From an uncultured Lachnospiraceae bacterium (GTDB taxonomy: Bacteria > Bacillota > Clostridia > Lachnospirales > Lachnospiraceae), in the NCBI GenBank assembly GCA_910578845.1, contig CAJTSL010000011.1, forward strand, positions 23,147-87,146: 64,000 bases of DNA. The letters run 5' to 3'. The notes below the pieces were generated by a model, which was not told the DNA's origin, ran no database searches, and saw only the letters and a list, made by a program, of their open reading frames with translations. The position numbers and the translations under genes were made by a program. Positions 34,709 to 43,587 of this stretch are shown in pieces (position 1 is the stretch's first letter; each line of letters starts with the position of its first letter).

Positions 34709-35593
34709 ATGATAGAAATATTAAACGGTATCCAAGAAACGGTAGCGTACGATTCCTTTCCGGGCATCAAGCTCTACCACAACAACCAAGCGGAAGATTA
34801 CCCGCTGCACTGGCATACGGCTTTGGAAGTCATCATGCCTGTCACCAATGAGTATACCGTTGTGATCAATGATACGCCCCATACTTTCCAGGAAGGAGAT
34901 ATTTTTCTCATACCACCGGGGACGCTTCACCACCTGATAGCCCCCCCCTCCTTAAATTTTGAAGATAATGGGGAACGCTTAATCATGCTGATCAATTACA
35001 GCCTTATCTGCAACGTAAAAGGAATGGATTCTTTAATCCATTCCCTTAGTCCGTTCGCGTTAATCAGCAAGACCGAATATCCAAAGCTCAATGAACAGCT
35101 TACAAGAGATTTATCTGAGATCAGCCACGAATATGATAACAAAACGCCTTTTACAGAAGCCTATATTTATTCCCTGATCATCCGTTTCCTTGTGACCATT
35201 GGGCGCGCCAATTTCAATGCAAGCGAGAAGTTCCCCGGCATTACTTCCAATAAACAGCATGAGTACATAGAAAAATTTATGGATGTCTGCAATTATATCA
35301 CGGAGCACTGCACAGAGAACATCAGCGTTGACGACCTAGCTGCCCTTGCAGGGTTCTCCAAGTTCCACTTTTCAAGGCTTTTCAAGCAGTTCTCCGGCAT
35401 ATCCTGTTATGAATATCTCATCCAGAAAAGGATTGCCCATGCAGAAGCCTTGTTGATCCAACCGGACATTTCCATTACGGAAGCAGCTATGCGCTCCGGG
35501 TTCGGCAGCCTCTCCACGTTCAACCGCATCTTCAAGGCAACGAAAAACTGTACGCCTTCCGAGTATAAATGCCTAAACCGCGCCAGAGCTTAA
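34709..35593 (+). CDS. AraC-family regulator with N-terminal cupin
   Basis: 294 residues. The N-terminal cupin sensor (YPLHWHTALEVIMPV; FQEGDIFLIPPGTLHHL) is followed by two helix-turn-helix motifs in the last 100 residues (ISVDDLAALAGFSKFHFSRL; ITEAAMRSGFGSLSTFNRIF). It is divergent from the GH3-aguA-importer operon, the standard position for its activator, and would sense a sugar from xylan breakdown. A AAAGAGG precedes the start. The stop is immediately adjacent to the stop of the convergent esterase gene. Confidence 0.9.
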   Translation: MIEILNGIQETVAYDSFPGIKLYHNNQAEDYPLHWHTALEVIMPVTNEYTVVINDTPHTFQEGDIFLIPPGTLHHLIAPPSLNFEDNGERLIMLINYSLICNVKGMDSLIHSLSPFALISKTEYPKLNEQLTRDLSEISHEYDNKTPFTEAYIYSLIIRFLVTIGRANFNASEKFPGITSNKQHEYIEKFMDVCNYITEHCTENISVDDLAALAGFSKFHFSRLFKQFSGISCYEYLIQKRIAHAEALLIQPDISITEAAMRSGFGSLSTFNRIFKATKNCTPSEYKCLNRARA

Positions 35594-37549
35594 TCAGTGC
35601 GGTTTATTTCTTTTGTTGCCGCCGTACTTGACAATGTAGCGGAACGGCGCCATCGGAAATCCTTCTTCATTATAAATCAGAGCGCCCCGGCTCGTATTAT
35701 GATAACAATACCGTACTTCTCTGATCGACTCCATCTCATCCTCACACTTAAGGATGATGCTCGCTCTCTTAAACTCTACTTCCGCCTCATGGCTTTCGCC
35801 TTTGTTATCTATGATTTCAAAGTCTTTGATTTCCGTTCCTTTATCTCCTGGCTTAGCATACATGTTGGTGGCATGATAGCACTTAATGCTCACCCGCCAC
35901 GCCGCTTTCCCTTCCTTATTCTTAGCCTGTGGCTTCCTAATGATGACCTTATAATACTGTGGCCCCTCGCATTCCATGTCTTCCCCATAAAGCTTTGACG
36001 CTGCCAGCATGGCAAGCCGGAACCCAACGCGTTCTTTATTGAGCGGATGTAAATCATTGTCTTCTCCGATATCGTACGCCACCGCCATCGCCGTATCCGG
36101 TATGCTCAGGATCCTCCTCTGGTGTTCCCTGATCGCCGGCCAGTCCCCTGCGAATTTCCTTCTGTCCAGATCGTAGACTTCCGCATCGAAATTAGGAAGC
36201 TGCACATAGAAAAACGGCATCTCCTCTCCCCACATTTCTCTATAGCCTTTGATCATCTGCTTCATCAGGTGACGGTAGTTTCTAGGCTGACGGCTGTTCG
36301 CTTCTCCCTGATACCACACGAGGCCAGCAATTTTGTACTTACTACAAGGCGCCATCATGCCATTATATAGACCTGTCGGTTTCCAATTCACGAAATTGGT
36401 TTCTTTGATTTTCTTACAGGAAGCGCCAATCCGGTACTCCCATGTGCCTGTCAGCCCAATCCGCTCATCTCCTTGGAAGAGCGCATACGTCTTATTGTCC
36501 GTAAACCGCCCTAACCCGATTTCACATTTGACGCGGATCACGATGACGTTCTTCCCCTCTTTTAAGACGCCTCTTGGCACGACATATTTCCGCGGCGGAT
36601 ATTGATAGTCCGTATGGCCCACTTCGACGCCGTTGATATAAACGGTATCACTGTCCACTATCGTCCCTAGCCATAGTTTTGCCCTTTTCTGTGTAAATTG
36701 CTTCCCTACTGTAAATTCCCTGCGGAACCATACACTTCCTATGAAATCCTTTAAAGCAGTATCTTTAAAGAAGAACGGGATGTCCACCTTTTTCCATGCG
36801 GACTCATCCCCCGGATCCTTCCTCCAGTTCTCTTGTAGACCTAAGTCCATCCTGTCCAAGCTCTTATGCCACTTCAAGGATTCACGCTGGTTCCTGCGCA
36901 GCGCCTCTTCAATCACCCTATCGTCACTGTATTCATCCGCAAGCGCAAGAAGTTTCACATGTTCCTTGATCATATCCCTGCTCATCCATGACTCTATCCT
37001 TGAGCCGCCTAAGCTGGCATTGATAAACCCTACCGGAACGCCTGTCACCTGATATAAATGTTTGGCGAAAAAATATCCCGTAGCGGAAAAATCCAGGATC
37101 GAACGCCTGTCCACGCTCTTCCATTCCCCGCTCAGATGATCTTTCAAAGGGGCATGGAAATCACCGTGTTCCGTAATCTTAAAGGTACGGATACATTTAT
37201 TGATACAATTCTCCCGCTCATAAGGGTACTGATCTATGACCCTTCTAATAGGAAGCTCCATGTTAGACTGCCCGGAGCAGATCCAGACATCCCCGACTAG
37301 AATATCTTTAATGACGGTCTCTTCTCCTGCGTCATCACGTATGACCATCTCAAGGGTTCCTCCCGCGCGCATCTTCGGCAGGTAAACTTCCCATTCCCCA
37401 TCATCATTTACCGTACAAACGTATTCTTCGCCCATTAAGGCAACCGTTACTTCCCTGCCCGGTTCATCCTCTCCCCATATGCATATCTCTTTATTCTGTT
37501 GCAGTACCATTCCATCGCTTAATAATCTTGGCAGTCGTAATCTTCCCAT
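35594..37549 (-). CDS. Sialate O-acetylesterase-type SGNH esterase
   Basis: 651 residues from the ATG at 37549 (GAGGGAAAAGCG upstream). The SGNH blocks are visible: CSGQSNMELP (Ser), ASLGGSRIESW (Gly), WYQGEAN (Asn) and DNDLHPLNKERV (Asp/His). A beta-galactosidase-like jelly-roll domain is inserted in the middle (about residues 220-370). Annotated sialate O-acetylesterases in Firmicutes often deacetylate xylan or other glycans. Next to the aldouronate locus, acetyl-xylo-oligosaccharide deacetylation is the better guess. No signal peptide. It is convergent with araC with no gap between stops. Confidence 0.85.
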   Translation of the reverse strand: MGRLRLPRLLSDGMVLQQNKEICIWGEDEPGREVTVALMGEEYVCTVNDDGEWEVYLPKMRAGGTLEMVIRDDAGEETVIKDILVGDVWICSGQSNMELPIRRVIDQYPYERENCINKCIRTFKITEHGDFHAPLKDHLSGEWKSVDRRSILDFSATGYFFAKHLYQVTGVPVGFINASLGGSRIESWMSRDMIKEHVKLLALADEYSDDRVIEEALRRNQRESLKWHKSLDRMDLGLQENWRKDPGDESAWKKVDIPFFFKDTALKDFIGSVWFRREFTVGKQFTQKRAKLWLGTIVDSDTVYINGVEVGHTDYQYPPRKYVVPRGVLKEGKNVIVIRVKCEIGLGRFTDNKTYALFQGDERIGLTGTWEYRIGASCKKIKETNFVNWKPTGLYNGMMAPCSKYKIAGLVWYQGEANSRQPRNYRHLMKQMIKGYREMWGEEMPFFYVQLPNFDAEVYDLDRRKFAGDWPAIREHQRRILSIPDTAMAVAYDIGEDNDLHPLNKERVGFRLAMLAASKLYGEDMECEGPQYYKVIIRKPQAKNKEGKAAWRVSIKCYHATNMYAKPGDKGTEIKDFEIIDNKGESHEAEVEFKRASIILKCEDEMESIREVRYCYHNTSRGALIYNEEGFPMAPFRYIVKYGGNKRNKPH

Positions 37550-37719
37550 CGCTTTTCCCTCATAAATAGTCAATTTTACTTTCCAGAACATTTTATTTTC
37601 TGAATGTTAATTCCCCTTGCTATCTATTATAAAGCATTCTGAGAATAATGGTACTGCAAATTAAGCTAAAAAACCGTCTAATTTTGCTATTTTTCAATTT
37701 TTTGTCTATTTTCCCTGTT

Positions 37720-38934
37720 TCATCTGCCACGCACCTGGTAATTCCGGTATCCCCGTCTGCCAATGAAGAACAAAATCACACCAAGGATCAGATAAAAGAG
37801 AGGCAACGCCTGCCACATCGTAAGATATTCGCCAAAAAAAGGCACCAGCCATAAGCCTAACACATTATCCCAATCCAGCAGGATGCTCGGGAGACATGCC
37901 CAAGCCTGTGCAAGGATCCGGTTCGTAAACGGATTGGACATAAACATCGGGATTAGGATCACACAGCTAATTACCGCCAGGGTCCCAACCGAATTGTGCA
38001 TAAGCTCCGAAAGCACCATAACAAACGCACCGACCATCAGCGCACCAAGAAGCATCATAACAGACATGATCGCTACTGCCGTATCTAAGCGTAGCGCCAT
38101 CGGATAATCCGGCAACATGAACTGTATCATGATGTCACCGCCATCCGTCCCGTATAAGCCAAACGCCATAACGAGGTCTATGAGCCATATGACTAACACA
38201 TTTACGACCACAAAGCTTAAGCCCGCCAGGATTTTTGCCCAGAATAGCTGTCTTTTCCCAAAACGGCTGGAAAGCAGGAGCTGGTCAGTCCGAATCACAT
38301 GCTCTTTCGCGAAGAAATCTGATAAACAGACCGCAACCATCATCATCAGGATCATAGCAATAGAATACGACACGGAAATAAGTTTCTCATATCCCCCCGC
38401 ATAGCCAAAAACAATAGGTTTTTCGATCGCAGCCGCTTCTGCCGCCCAGAATTGCCTCTCTCCATCCGTTAACAGAAAGTTATTCTCCCACTTCTTTACC
38501 ATGTTTTGCCTAAACTGCTCGTAAAACGCTCCTTCGTCCGCCTCCCAGGTTAACATCTCTTCCGGGCCGGTAAATTTCATCGTCTTACGGACAAACTGGA
38601 AAATCTCGCTATAAGGACGGGCATATGCCTGGTATTCGTCTGTCAGGCTATAACGTGGCACATTAAAAGGCACCTTTTCATATGCCGCCTTCATCTCCTC
38701 TATCAGCTCCTGATCTACGGCACGCCCGCTAAGCGCCTTGGCATACTCTTTATCCTTTTGCATCATCTCATAATAAGTCTCGTATAAAACGCCATCCACA
38801 TAATATTTCCCTGTCACATCGGAAAAAACGGACAACATTGTCATTGCCAGCGCAATGAAGAATGCGATCCACGTCATTTTGCGCTTCACCAGCTTCTTCC
38901 ATTCATAAGTATATAAGATTCCTAAGTTACGCAT
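37720..38934 (-). CDS. ABC transporter permease (ABC-2 like)
   Basis: 404 residues from the ATG at 38934 (MRNLGILYTYEWKKLVKRKM). One helix is followed by a large extracytoplasmic region of about 170 residues, then five or more helices. The charged N-terminus and single large loop are typical of export permeases that work with NatA-type ATPases. The start overlaps the ATPase stop by eight bases (ATGCGTAA), giving tight coupling. It is the last gene of the sigma-factor-led operon. Substrate unknown. Confidence 0.82.
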   Translation of the reverse strand: MRNLGILYTYEWKKLVKRKMTWIAFFIALAMTMLSVFSDVTGKYYVDGVLYETYYEMMQKDKEYAKALSGRAVDQELIEEMKAAYEKVPFNVPRYSLTDEYQAYARPYSEIFQFVRKTMKFTGPEEMLTWEADEGAFYEQFRQNMVKKWENNFLLTDGERQFWAAEAAAIEKPIVFGYAGGYEKLISVSYSIAMILMMMVAVCLSDFFAKEHVIRTDQLLLSSRFGKRQLFWAKILAGLSFVVVNVLVIWLIDLVMAFGLYGTDGGDIMIQFMLPDYPMALRLDTAVAIMSVMMLLGALMVGAFVMVLSELMHNSVGTLAVISCVILIPMFMSNPFTNRILAQAWACLPSILLDWDNVLGLWLVPFFGEYLTMWQALPLFYLILGVILFFIGRRGYRNYQVRGR

Positions 38935-39652
38935 TCTGCTCCTCCTTCTCTTGGTCCGCCTCTTCGAACTGTTCCAGATAAAATGCTTCCAGGTCTTCTT
39001 TTGTCCCGTCCCACTTATCATGGTAAATCAGCGTGCCGCTTTTCATCATCAGGATCTCGCTATCCTCTATATGTTCAATGTCCGATACGATATGTGTCGA
39101 TAATAACACGATATTGTCCTTCCCAAGACCTGCGATCAGGTTACGGAAACGCACTCTCTCCTTGGGATCAAGCCCGGCGGTCGGCTCATCTAACACCAGA
39201 AGATCCGGTTCATTCAAGAGCGCCTGCGCAATGCCAAGCCTCTGCTTCATGCCGCCGGAATAAGTCTTCACCTTCTTCTTCGCCGCGTCCTGTAAGGAGA
39301 CGAGCTCTAGCAATTCTCCCGCTTTCCGCTTCGCATCCGCCCTTGTAAGGCCTTTTAGCGCCGCCATATACAACAGGAAATCCATTCCTGTAAAATCAGG
39401 ATAATACCCGAAATCCTGTGGCAGATAGCCAATCCTGGCACGATACTCTTCTGACGATACATCCAATCCGTCAAGCGTAATCGTCCCGCCTGTCGGCTTA
39501 AGGATGCCGCAGACCATCCGCATAAGCGTTGTCTTGCCCGCTCCGTTTGCTCCCAAAAGGCCATGCACGCCTTTCTGTAATTGCAGGCAGATACGGTCTA
39601 CCGCAATCTTGTTCTTATATTGTTTCGACACTCTGTCTATTATAAGTTCCAT
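38927..39652 (-). CDS. ABC transporter ATP-binding protein
   Basis: 241 residues. Walker A is GANGAGKTT, the signature YSGGMKQRLGIAQALL, and Walker B DLLVLDEPTAGLD. The HIVSDIEHIEDSEILMM switch region is of the NatA/CcmA export type. Its start overlaps the stop of the upstream membrane gene by 13 bases and its stop overlaps the permease start. It energises the permease below and probably also the 239-residue membrane partner above. Confidence 0.9.
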   Translation of the reverse strand: MELIIDRVSKQYKNKIAVDRICLQLQKGVHGLLGANGAGKTTLMRMVCGILKPTGGTITLDGLDVSSEEYRARIGYLPQDFGYYPDFTGMDFLLYMAALKGLTRADAKRKAGELLELVSLQDAAKKKVKTYSGGMKQRLGIAQALLNEPDLLVLDEPTAGLDPKERVRFRNLIAGLGKDNIVLLSTHIVSDIEHIEDSEILMMKSGTLIYHDKWDGTKEDLEAFYLEQFEEADQEKEEQNA

Positions 39653-40359
39653 GCCAATTCCTCCGTTTGTCTGATTATTTTATGATATTCTGACGCTAGC
39701 CCCAAAGCAAAAGCAAAAAATGCCGCCAGCCACCAGCCAAAATAGGCACTCTGGTACGCTATTTCTATTGTCCTGCCCGCGATGCCATAAAAGCCGCTGA
39801 CCGTTACTGCAATGCCCATGCAAATATAAATAGCTTCCTTCCCATGCACCTTCCTCGACACAGCCAACCCAAAAAACGTCGTCGCCAAATACGGCACCGT
39901 CAGATAGATCCCGCTTTGTAACAAGGTATAAGCATTATCCCTATTGCCAACACACACAAGCAGGATGAGCAGCAACAAATGGAAAATGCCCAAAACCCCT
40001 AGCCTGGCCAGCACAATGCTCCGCAGGGAAAATCTTGCCGCCATCTCCAATTCTTCCATTCCATAGGCCGCGGACCTGGCATTTTCCGTCGTCACTGTCA
40101 GCGCGGCAAACGGCATCATTGCCGATATCGCCCATATCATACTTCTTTGCATAAACCATGCGCCATATAGCGATATGCCAAAGATGGACGCAGATATCAG
40201 CCAGACTCTTTTAGGCATATACGCAATCTGATAGAACATAAACTCCCTATAACCAATCTGCGCCTTTGGCAATTGTGCAAGAAACGCTTTCTTGTTCATT
40301 GGCTTTGGCGCTTCAAAAGCTTTCTCTAACTCTCTTTTTCTCTCTTTTCCGATTCTCAT
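39640..40359 (-). CDS. Membrane protein partner of ABC module
   Basis: 239 residues. A hydrophilic N-terminus of about 45 residues (RKRELEKAFEAPKPMNKKAF) is followed by about six hydrophobic helices. I do not recognise a named family. It lies between a sigma factor gene and the ABC ATPase, so it may be a second permease subunit. Its cytoplasmic N-terminus could also act as a membrane anti-sigma for the adjacent ECF factor; that is inference from position only. A start codon is present 63 bases after the sigma stop. Confidence 0.7.
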   Translation of the reverse strand: MRIGKERKRELEKAFEAPKPMNKKAFLAQLPKAQIGYREFMFYQIAYMPKRVWLISASIFGISLYGAWFMQRSMIWAISAMMPFAALTVTTENARSAAYGMEELEMAARFSLRSIVLARLGVLGIFHLLLLILLVCVGNRDNAYTLLQSGIYLTVPYLATTFFGLAVSRKVHGKEAIYICMGIAVTVSGFYGIAGRTIEIAYQSAYFGWWLAAFFAFALGLASEYHKIIRQTEELAWNL

Positions 40360-40422
40360 ACCGATACCATGCCTTTCTCCTAACCCGCTCTCCTATCTGT
40401 TCCCGCCAATCACCCGGATCTG

Positions 40423-40911
40423 TTAATCCTCCAATGCTGTTTCCAGTTTCCGAAGCGCTTTTTGTACTTTTCGATAGAGAGCGTATCTGGAAATTTTCCA
40501 TATTTTACAGATCACGCCGACCGGCACTTCATTTACATAACGCAGAAGCAACAGCTCACGCTCCTCTTCCTCTAATTCTGAAAGCGCGATCTTTAGCGCG
40601 ACGCCTGACAACATCCTCTCTTCCGCCCCGATGTCCTCGATTACTTCCTCTCCCTGTAGCAAAAGCGCCTTTTTCTTCCGGTATTCATCAATACAAAGAT
40701 TTCGGGCGACCGTATACAGATACCGCAGCTCATACACATTTCCCTGACAGCCGCCCTGGCTGAAACAGCGCAGGAAAGTCTCCTGCGTAATATCTTCCGC
40801 CAGCTCTCTTTGCCGCAGCTTGAAATAACAATATCGGTATATCTTGTCATATTGTTCTTCCAGATGGGAAGCATCGCCACGGACGCTGCCCCAAACCTTT
40901 TGTATGGACAC
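40423..40911 (-). CDS. ECF-type RNA polymerase sigma factor
   Basis: 162 residues. Region 2 (EEQYDKIYRYCYFKLRQREL; AEDITQETFLRCF) and region 4 (LSELEEEERELLLLRYVNEV; ISRYALYRKVQKALRKLE) are clear, and the linker is short. ECF factors direct RNA polymerase to small regulons, usually including their own operon. No canonical anti-sigma or zinc anti-sigma gene follows; instead a membrane protein and an ABC exporter do. The trigger is therefore probably a membrane or antibiotic stress handled by that exporter. Confidence 0.88.
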   Translation of the reverse strand: MSIQKVWGSVRGDASHLEEQYDKIYRYCYFKLRQRELAEDITQETFLRCFSQGGCQGNVYELRYLYTVARNLCIDEYRKKKALLLQGEEVIEDIGAEERMLSGVALKIALSELEEEERELLLLRYVNEVPVGVICKIWKISRYALYRKVQKALRKLETALED

Positions 40912-41043
40912 TCTCTTCCTCCTCCTTCCTCTTCACCTTGTATAACGGATGATACCACCACTATGTGCGCTCATAAAGACAGAAAAAATTTCCAATTATC
41001 CTAAAGGGGGAAAAATCCGCCAGACAACTGGCATTGTGCCAAA

Positions 41044-41074
41044 CAAAAAAAGACCCCAGCATTCCCGCTAAAGC
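41044..41074 (-). terminator. Terminator of the HAD phosphatase gene
   Basis: On the minus strand GGCTTTAGC / GCTGGGGTC pair fully if G-U pairs are allowed, with a six-base loop and a run of seven Ts. It lies 20 bases past the stop at 41095. Confidence 0.8.
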
Positions 41075-41094
41075 CTTTTTGCACCATTTTTTGT

Positions 41095-41697
41095 TTATTC
41101 TACGCCAAGCTTTCTAAGTTCCGCTCTTGCCTGTTCCTGATTCTCAAACCAGATCGTATGGATGCCAAACTCCGCCGCGCCGTCCAGGTTCCTCTGCGTA
41201 TCGTCGAGGAAAACGCATGCTTCCGGCTCCAAATGATACCTGTCGATCAAAAGCTGATAAATCTCCGGCATCGGCTTAATTACCTTTTCCTGATAAGAAA
41301 GGATGCCTCCATCCATATAAGGGATAAAATCCAGCGCCTCCGTGCATTCTCTTTCCGCCTTACTGCTGAAATTCGATAAATATAGCACTTGATAGCCTTT
41401 CTGTTTTAACTCCTGTATCCAGGAAATCGTATAGTCGTTTTTCTTCACGATTCCCTCTGTATTAGACAGGCACCTGCGGATATCCGCCTCAATCCCGGGA
41501 TCATTGTCCACCATACACTGGATCTGTTCTTCTTCCGTCAGGATCCCCCTGTCCACTTCATTCCACTGTTCGCTCCTGACTGTCGCGTCTGCAAGCCTCT
41601 CGAATAATTCCCCCGTATAGCCTAACGCATGGAAATGCTCTTCCCACGTAAAGTCCGCGAGCACATTGCCGATATCAAAGATAATTGTCTTGATCAT
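41095..41697 (-). CDS. HAD-superfamily phosphatase, YihX-like
   Basis: 200 residues. Motif I is IFDIGNVLADF (nucleophile Asp, then Gly in place of the second Asp), motif II LYLSNFS, motif III the Lys in KPMPEIY and motif IV FLDDTQRN. This is the pattern of E. coli YihX-type sugar-phosphate phosphatases (glucose-1-phosphate). An alpha-helical cap sits between motifs I and II. It stands alone with its own terminator, just downstream of the LysR gene. Substrate is inferred from the family only. Confidence 0.85.
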   Translation of the reverse strand: MIKTIIFDIGNVLADFTWEEHFHALGYTGELFERLADATVRSEQWNEVDRGILTEEEQIQCMVDNDPGIEADIRRCLSNTEGIVKKNDYTISWIQELKQKGYQVLYLSNFSSKAERECTEALDFIPYMDGGILSYQEKVIKPMPEIYQLLIDRYHLEPEACVFLDDTQRNLDGAAEFGIHTIWFENQEQARAELRKLGVE

Positions 41698-41736
41698 AAC
41701 CAGTCTCCTTTTTTGCTTCCTATCCGCTACCTATAG

Positions 41737-42636
41737 TTATTGTAAATCCTGTTGCTCATATACTAATGCCAGAAGATTCCTTGCAGCCGCCGACATCGGG
41801 TTCTTTTTGTCCGTCACTACGCAGAACTGTCTCCTTGGGATAATCTTATTGAAGCGAAGCTCGAACAACTGTCCCGAATCCAGGTATTCTTGCGCAAAAT
41901 CCCTCACTACGCATCCCACGCCCAGATTACGCAATGCAAATTGCACTACCATATCGCTTGTAGCAAGTTCAAATTCCGGCTGGATGTTGACACGATTCTG
42001 TAAAAGGAATCTATTCATATTATTTCTAGTGCTTGTATTGCCTTCCAGATAGATGATCGGCATGCTTTCTAATTCTTGTAGATCCAACATTCTATTTTTG
42101 TATTGGATGAATTTCCTGCCCGCCACGAAAACATCTTCTATTTCCCTTACCGCAGACGCCTGTAAGAAATCCTGGTCATCAAACGGCGTGCTTACAACGC
42201 CAAAATCAATCTTGCCCTCTCTTAGATTCCGCAATGTTTCCGGTGTCGGCGCGTTTGTCACCACAACCTTGATCCCCGGATATTTCTCATGGAACCTCTC
42301 CAAAAAAGGGAGCAAATAAAATTGTAGCGTCATATCGCTTGCGCCAATATGGATTTCTCCCAAATCCAGATTGAGCATTTGCTTCAATTTCTGTTCCCCG
42401 AGCGTGATCTGCTCATAGCCTTTTGCGACATACCGGTATAGGAGCTCCCCCTCCGGGGTCAGGCACACACCCTTCGCGGCTCTTATGAACAGCTTCGTTC
42501 CCAGCGCCGTCTCAAGCTGTTTCACCGATCTGCTGACAGCAGGCTGGGAAATCGCAAGCGCATCGGCAGCAACTGTCAGGCTCTGGTTTTTCGCAACATA
42601 ATAGAAAACTTTATAATATTCTAAATTCGTAACCAT
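41737..42636 (-). CDS. LysR-family transcriptional regulator
   Basis: 299 residues, standard length. The N-terminal winged helix (LTVAADALAISQPAVSRSVK) is followed by a periplasmic-binding-type effector domain (IHIGASDMTLQFYLLPFLER; FALRNLGVGCVVRDFAQEYL). LysR proteins usually control a divergent neighbour, but here both flanking genes lie on the same strand. It follows the Cof-type phosphatase by 16 bases and is likely co-transcribed with it. Effector unknown. Confidence 0.9.
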   Translation of the reverse strand: MVTNLEYYKVFYYVAKNQSLTVAADALAISQPAVSRSVKQLETALGTKLFIRAAKGVCLTPEGELLYRYVAKGYEQITLGEQKLKQMLNLDLGEIHIGASDMTLQFYLLPFLERFHEKYPGIKVVVTNAPTPETLRNLREGKIDFGVVSTPFDDQDFLQASAVREIEDVFVAGRKFIQYKNRMLDLQELESMPIIYLEGNTSTRNNMNRFLLQNRVNIQPEFELATSDMVVQFALRNLGVGCVVRDFAQEYLDSGQLFELRFNKIIPRRQFCVVTDKKNPMSAAARNLLALVYEQQDLQ

Positions 42637-42652
42637 ATCTTATATTTTAACC

Positions 42653-43489
42653 CTATTGTGGAACCAGCTCCAATATATGCCGCAGCCCATAAGCAAGCCC
42701 GTCCTCATCATGATGTTTCGTTATAAAGTCCGCGGCCTCTTTGCACGATGGAGACGCATTCCCCATCGCTATGCCATATCCCGCATACCGCAACATATCG
42801 CTATCGTTATCCGCATCGCCAAAAGCCGCTATCTCATCCTGCCTTACGCCTAAGAGATCCGCAAAGAAAGCAACGCCGTTCTTCTTTCCGGCATTACGGT
42901 CCGCAATTTCAACCAACTGTCGAATTGAGGAAGTTATGTAAACTTCATCACTAGCCTGCCTGACCAACTCCCAAATCCTGTTCTGTTCTGCTTCATCCCT
43001 GACGACCATATCCATGCCATCCAGGCAATGTTTGTTCTCATGGATGAACCGGACAATGTCATCTTGTCCATGCCTCGTTGTCTGTATATATTCGACCGCA
43101 TGAGGAGAAGCCCCAAATTGTACCGGGTGCTCGATATATTCTCTTCCCGCATAGGCTACGCCGTCTATGAAAGCTTCATATGCTACCGGTTCTTCTTTGG
43201 TCGCTTCCATGACCGCCTCTACTGCATCCGCCGAAATCCGGTAACGTTTCAGGCATTCTCCCGTAGGTATATGATACATTGCCGCCCCATTACAGGTAAT
43301 CGCATATTCTATGCCCGGCAATCCTAAGATATCTTCCGGTAACGTTGCAAAAGCACGCCCACTGGCAACCAACACATGGATGCCTGCTGCGATAACTTCT
43401 TCTAATGCTTTCTTATTCCCAATAGAGAGCCTGCCTTCACGATTGAGCGTCGTCCGGTCCAAATCCAGCGCGATACATTTAATTGCCAT
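42653..43489 (-). CDS. Cof-type HAD-IIB phosphatase
   Basis: 278 residues. The motifs are IALDLDRTTLNREG (DxD nucleophile), VASGRAFATLP, Lys in GKKNGVAF and AFGDADNDSDMLRYAG. The large alpha/beta cap domain is of the Cof/YidA type. These enzymes dephosphorylate sugar phosphates, pyridoxal phosphate or FMN. The gene starts a short same-strand run with lysR. Substrate cannot be set from sequence. Confidence 0.88.
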   Translation of the reverse strand: MAIKCIALDLDRTTLNREGRLSIGNKKALEEVIAAGIHVLVASGRAFATLPEDILGLPGIEYAITCNGAAMYHIPTGECLKRYRISADAVEAVMEATKEEPVAYEAFIDGVAYAGREYIEHPVQFGASPHAVEYIQTTRHGQDDIVRFIHENKHCLDGMDMVVRDEAEQNRIWELVRQASDEVYITSSIRQLVEIADRNAGKKNGVAFFADLLGVRQDEIAAFGDADNDSDMLRYAGYGIAMGNASPSCKEAADFITKHHDEDGLAYGLRHILELVPQ

Positions 43490-43519
43490 GTGCCAACCAT
43501 GCCTTTCCGATAATGATCA

Positions 43520-43587
43520 ATATTCTCTATTCATGGATATCTTCTTTTATCGATATTCTCTATTCATAAATAGCTTCTATTTATGAA
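43520..43587. repeat. Short tandem and inverted repeats at the 3' end of a chemoreceptor gene
   Basis: ATATTCTCTATTCAT occurs at 43520-43534 and 43553-43567, a 33-base period. A perfect 11-base inverted repeat TTCATAAATAG / CTATTTATGAA (43563-43573, 43577-43587) overlaps the stop codon of the chemoreceptor gene at 43577. No T run follows the hairpin. Confidence 0.6.
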
